Shown piece by piece: positions 60,790-64,000 of a stretch of DNA of 64,000 nt. Made by a program: the position numbers and the translations under genes. The notes below the pieces were generated by a model. The model made no database searches and was not told where the DNA came from. It saw nothing but the letters and a program-made list of their open reading frames with translations. Within the stretch, counting starts at the first letter, position 1. Every line of letters begins with the position of its first letter. The DNA is from CALGKJ01 sp049322695 (GTDB taxonomy: Bacteria; Bacillota; Clostridia; Lutisporales; Lutisporaceae). The stretch is taken from assembly GCA_049322695.1 (NCBI GenBank), contig JBMORW010000020.1:36851-100850 (forward strand), in the 5' to 3' direction.

Positions 60790-62103
60790 CTAATATCTTC
60801 TATTATATAAGTACAGAGAATTACGTCCTTTATTGCGCTTTGATATCCTTCCGATAAGGAAGCCCATAATCAATCCAATCAGCAGAGCTGCAGGTATGCT
60901 GAATTTACTCTCGGCAAAAGCTTTATAAATGCCGATTATATTATCATATATAGATTTCCTTTCTTCAACCTTGGGTGTTTCCGGAACTGAGCTTACTACA
61001 GGTTCTGCCTTTGGCTCTTCGATTACAAAACCGTTTTCCTTCATCCAGGTGTTCAAATACCTGTATTTATCCTGTGTAGCAGCAGTCAATGTCTTTATAA
61101 CCTGTTCAAGCTTATCAGTATCTCCGTTGCTTTTATATATCAGCATTGAATCATGCAAAAGCTTAATATTCATGCCTATGGGATACAGAAGGCTGGTATT
61201 AATATCATTCAATAAAGTAAAATAACTGTCATAAGAGCCGCTCATCCGATATGCTTCAGCCTTGATAAGCTTTATCTGATCCTGTGACAGTGATACATCC
61301 TGCGGATTGAGAAGATACTGGTCACAAAGCTCAATCACTGAATCGTACTTTGCCGCAGTATATGCATCAGCTATTTCTTTAGGTTTTCTGTAGGCACTGC
61401 TGCTCAACTTATATAGCATTGCATGATCCTGGTATTGATATGCTATTCCAATTTCTTTTACATCATCAGTCCCAAAGCTGAGATTAACTTCACCGCTTCC
61501 GCTCAGAAGCTCATCAGTGAAACCCTCAGTACTAACTATATTATAGGGTTTGAAATCCTCCAGCTTTATTTTCAGCACTGTTTTGTCCGTTAAATTGACA
61601 TACCCGCTTTTTCTATCTCCAAGATACTTTAAGCTATATAGTTTATTTTCATCAGCAGCTGACTTTGCAGTAAAGCTTATATCCAGCACCTTGGTCTCAT
61701 TTGGCTGAAGCTTTATTCTAAAAGCATACCAGCTTTGCTCTTCAGGAACTGTATTGCCAAGAGAAAACTCACTTCTGATGCCGTAAAGCGTTCTTTTGCG
61801 CAATTTCAAACTGCTGCCTTTTTCCATTACCTTAAAGCCCTTAATATTATCATTTGGCATGGCTAATACAATATCTATACTGTCTGATGAATTATTCCTA
61901 ATCGTATACATACCGTTAAATGCTATATTTTCATTTTTTACTATTAAGCTGACATTTTCCTCAAGTATGGAGGCCTGCACTTTTGAAAGCATAAACAACC
62001 CATGGCCCTTCCAGCCATTAAGAGTATCTGCGGCAGTTAAACTAAACATTTGAAATATTAGCAGTAATGCCATTGAAATTATAACTATTCGTCTTATGTT
62101 CAT
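60790..62103 (-). CDS. Membrane-anchored extracytoplasmic protein of unknown function
   Basis: 437 residues from the ATG at 62103 (GGGAGGGAGG upstream). A signal sequence (about 1-25) is followed by a beta-rich domain (about 35-225: NENIAFNGMYTIRNNSSDSI), a helical middle with TPR-like units (ADAYTAAKYDSVIELCDQYL), a Pro/Glu-rich stretch and a C-terminal membrane helix (AALLIGLIMGFLIGRI) with a basic tail. I do not recognise the family. The layout suggests an envelope sensor or scaffold. Confidence 0.75.
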   Translation of the reverse strand: MNIRRIVIISMALLLIFQMFSLTAADTLNGWKGHGLFMLSKVQASILEENVSLIVKNENIAFNGMYTIRNNSSDSIDIVLAMPNDNIKGFKVMEKGSSLKLRKRTLYGIRSEFSLGNTVPEEQSWYAFRIKLQPNETKVLDISFTAKSAADENKLYSLKYLGDRKSGYVNLTDKTVLKIKLEDFKPYNIVSTEGFTDELLSGSGEVNLSFGTDDVKEIGIAYQYQDHAMLYKLSSSAYRKPKEIADAYTAAKYDSVIELCDQYLLNPQDVSLSQDQIKLIKAEAYRMSGSYDSYFTLLNDINTSLLYPIGMNIKLLHDSMLIYKSNGDTDKLEQVIKTLTAATQDKYRYLNTWMKENGFVIEEPKAEPVVSSVPETPKVEERKSIYDNIIGIYKAFAESKFSIPAALLIGLIMGFLIGRISKRNKGRNSLYLYNRRY

Positions 62104-62292
62104 TATCCTCCCTCCCAATAAAAGTCTATCATAATGATTGGAAATAAACAACAATCATAGTAATTTAAATATTAACAGCATATCAAAAAAGATTACATAA
62201 TTCGACATATGCATCTTCCAAGCTTGGCCTGATAATGATATTATTTATATATATTCCGTTTATAAAACAATATAGCATATTGGGGGTGTACT

Positions 62293-63774
62293 ATGGAAAA
62301 AAGTCAGATATCTCGTGCCAACAAATCTGTCCTATTGATGAACATAGTGCTTTTTGTCGTTCTGGCAGCCGGTTACATCGTAGATTATTTTAAAGGGAAC
62401 AAAACTCTCGGCTATATTCTATTATTCTGCGGTATTATTTTGCTTATAGGTTTAATAGATACAGCAATATATATACGCAACAGAGAAAGCAGGTATCTAA
62501 AATACGTAACTCTTGTATTTTTCATGTTCATATACACTTTTGCCATGTTCAGTGCCACAAGAGTACTTGTATATGCATATATTTTCCCTATAATATCTAT
62601 ATATATTCTATATTTTGATTTGCGCCTCATGTCTGTACTATGTGGGTAGGTATTTGCTATCAACATAATACGGATACTGTATCTTGTTATTGGATTAGGG
62701 ATTAACAGCCCTGACATTACTACAGATTATACGATTCAAATAGCCTCAATTGCACTTTTCGGCTTCTGTCTTATAATGGCAACCCGGCTTTCAAACTCAT
62801 TCAACAATGAAAAAATAAAAGCTCTACAGGATGAAAAAATGAAAAGCGAAGCTTTACTGAATGATGTCCTAAATGCTGTTAAAATACTTGATACAAATGT
62901 AATAAAGGCTTATGACATAGCGAAGGAATTAACACTGTCCTCTGAGCACATTTCAACTGCCGTATCAGAAATATCCAGCGGTGCAGCAAATACTACAGAG
63001 AATATCCAAGCACAATCAAATCTGACTCATAATATTCAAGAAACTATAATGAAGGCTTCCACACTATCAAACACATTGACAAAAATTTCAAGTGATACTA
63101 CCTCATATGTAAATAACGGGCTTGTTATAGTCAATAATCTGAGTGAAAAATCAAATATAGTTACATCCAGCAGTGAAAATGTATTCAAAACCATGCTTGA
63201 GCTTAAGCAAAAATCAAATGAAATCCAAAATATTACAAGCCTTATAACAAGCATCTCAGAACAGACTAACCTGCTTTCACTTAATGCTGCAATAGAAAGT
63301 GCCCGTGCAGGCGAAGCAGGAAAGGGTTTTGCTGTTGTAGCTGATGAAATAAGAAAGCTTGCTATGCAAAGTAAGGATTCAGCGCAGAATATTATAGAAA
63401 TAATCAACGACCTGCAGCTGAAGGCTGATATTTCTGTCGAAGCTGCCACAAAGCTGAAGCAGATCAATGAAGAACAGAACCAGTTGATAAGAGATACAAA
63501 AAATGTATTTGACAGTGTCATACTCAAGATGAAGGATGTATATTCCAGCGGTAACACAGTAAATGACACCATAGGTGAAATACTTGCAGCTAATAATAAA
63601 ATAGTGGAAAGCATAAATGAAATATCTGCAGTAAGCGAAGAAACAACTGCCAACACTCAGGAAGCAAGCTCCATGACTCATGAAAGCCTCAGCAAGGTAA
63701 ACGATATGAAAAAGCTGATACAGGCACTTATGGATATTTCAAAGGATTTAGAGAAATATATAGAAAAAAAGTGA
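62293..63774 (+). pseudogene. Methyl-accepting chemotaxis protein interrupted by an in-frame TAG
   Basis: One reading frame encodes a 493-residue chemoreceptor except for TAG at 62647-62649 (codon 119). Before it lies a membrane domain of several helices (TLGYILLFCGIILLIGLIDT); after it the same frame continues with further helices, then a linker and a signalling hairpin (SEQTNLLSLNAAIESARAGE then GKGFAVVADEIRKLA). GGGGGTG precedes the ATG. The part after the stop has an in-frame ATG at 62776 but no ribosome site. Unless the stop is suppressed, full receptor is not made. Confidence 0.85.
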
Positions 63775-63806
63775 AGGTGCACTTTGAAGTGCACCTTCAC
63801 TTTTTT
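63771..63806 (+). terminator. Terminator overlapping the chemoreceptor stop codon
   Basis: 14-bp stem (GTGAAGGTGCACTT/AAGTGCACCTTCAC) followed by T6. The TGA stop lies inside the stem. Confidence 0.93.
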
Positions 63807-63809
63807 ACA

Positions 63810-63851
63810 GGCTGCTGACATACAAATTATGTCAGCAGCCTTGTTTTTTGA
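63810..63851 (+). terminator. Second, tandem terminator
   Basis: 13-bp stem (GGCTGCTGACATA/TATGTCAGCAGCC, loop CAAAT) followed by TTGTTTTTT. It begins four bases after the first terminator's T-run and may also mark the edge of the mobile element that follows. Confidence 0.85.
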
Positions 63852-63916
63852 AAAAATTGCTAAGGAAAACTTTCTTCGAAATATAGTAAAATGAATACTT
63901 AGAGGGAGGTTTTAAA

Positions 63917-64000
63917 ATGCTTAATATTAGAGATAAAAACATAGATTTATCAAATTATGAGTTTGTTTGCATAGATAATATGGTTCCCAAAGACCATATT
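63917..64000 (+). mobile_element. Start of a probable IS1182-type transposase gene (cut by window end)
   Basis: Only 28 codons are in the window: MLNIRDKNIDLSNYEFVCID then NMVPKDHI. The pattern of a short lead-in followed by Val-Pro-x-Asp-His is the usual N-terminus of IS1182-family (DDE) transposases. AGGGAGG lies at a normal distance before the ATG. The call needs the rest of the gene; terminal inverted repeats cannot be defined from one end. Confidence 0.5.

Noticed and set aside
62647..62649. Reading the in-frame TAG as pyrrolysine
   Set aside because: No PYLIS-like context or pyl genes are visible, and pyrrolysine in chemoreceptors is not known; mutation or sequence error is simpler.

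Overview
The window comes from a motile, spore-forming, low-GC Firmicute of class Clostridia. The basis is AT-rich intergenic DNA, CodY, a Bacillus/Clostridium-type flagellar operon with fliY and flbD, a T-box in front of thrS, an infC-rpmI-rplT operon with an L20-type leader, a ytxC-like gene, and an alpha/beta SASP gene with a match to the sigma-G promoter consensus. Genus cannot be fixed from sequence alone. Nearly all genes lie on the minus strand.

Region 1 (1-22.6 kb, minus) is one long flagellar operon read from flgB down to a truncated flhF: flgB-flgC-fliE-fliF-fliG-fliH-fliI-fliJ-motE-like-fliK-flgD-(TIGR02530 gene)-flgE-flbD-motA-motB-fliL-fliM-fliY-cheY-fliO-fliP-fliQ-fliR-flhB-flhA-flhF. 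It supplies rod, hook, MS and C rings, export apparatus, stator and one response regulator. A sigma-28-like promoter lies upstream of flgB and overlaps a candidate CodY box. Stem-loops bracket the hook gene flgE.

Region 2 (22.6-30.4 kb, minus) is dprA-topA-trmFO-hslV-hslU-codY. This is the arrangement known upstream of flgB in Bacillus, but xerC/codV is missing between trmFO and hslV.

Region 3 (30.4-39.7 kb) holds a GAF/HD-GYP phosphodiesterase, a 56-residue zinc-ribbon protein, a DUF1232 protein, a YifB/ComM ATPase, a plus-strand GNAT acetyltransferase, a TPR lipoprotein with an S41-type protease end, and a ktrB-ktrA-rRNA methyltransferase operon.

Region 4 (39.8-52.3 kb, minus) holds infC-rpmI-rplT, whose IF3 gene probably starts at ATA. 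It is followed by a transport and sensing island: a DUF3798 lipoprotein with a two-domain ABC ATPase, two permeases and PepV, preceded by an operon of an orphan family-5 solute-binding protein, an unknown secreted protein, a histidine kinase and a response regulator. I infer that the two halves form one nutrient-sensing and uptake system; this is the best candidate for an undescribed system here.

Region 5 (52.4-64 kb) holds thrS with its T-box, a DUF445 protein, a YtxC-like protein, a DUF6873-like protein, a five-tRNA operon (Val-Asp-Phe-Gly-Cys), Hsp33, a SAM methyltransferase, a Sir2 deacylase, a SASP gene and an uncharacterised membrane-anchored protein. On the plus strand lie a chemoreceptor gene interrupted by one in-frame TAG, two tandem terminators, and the first codons of what looks like an IS1182-type transposase cut off by the window end.
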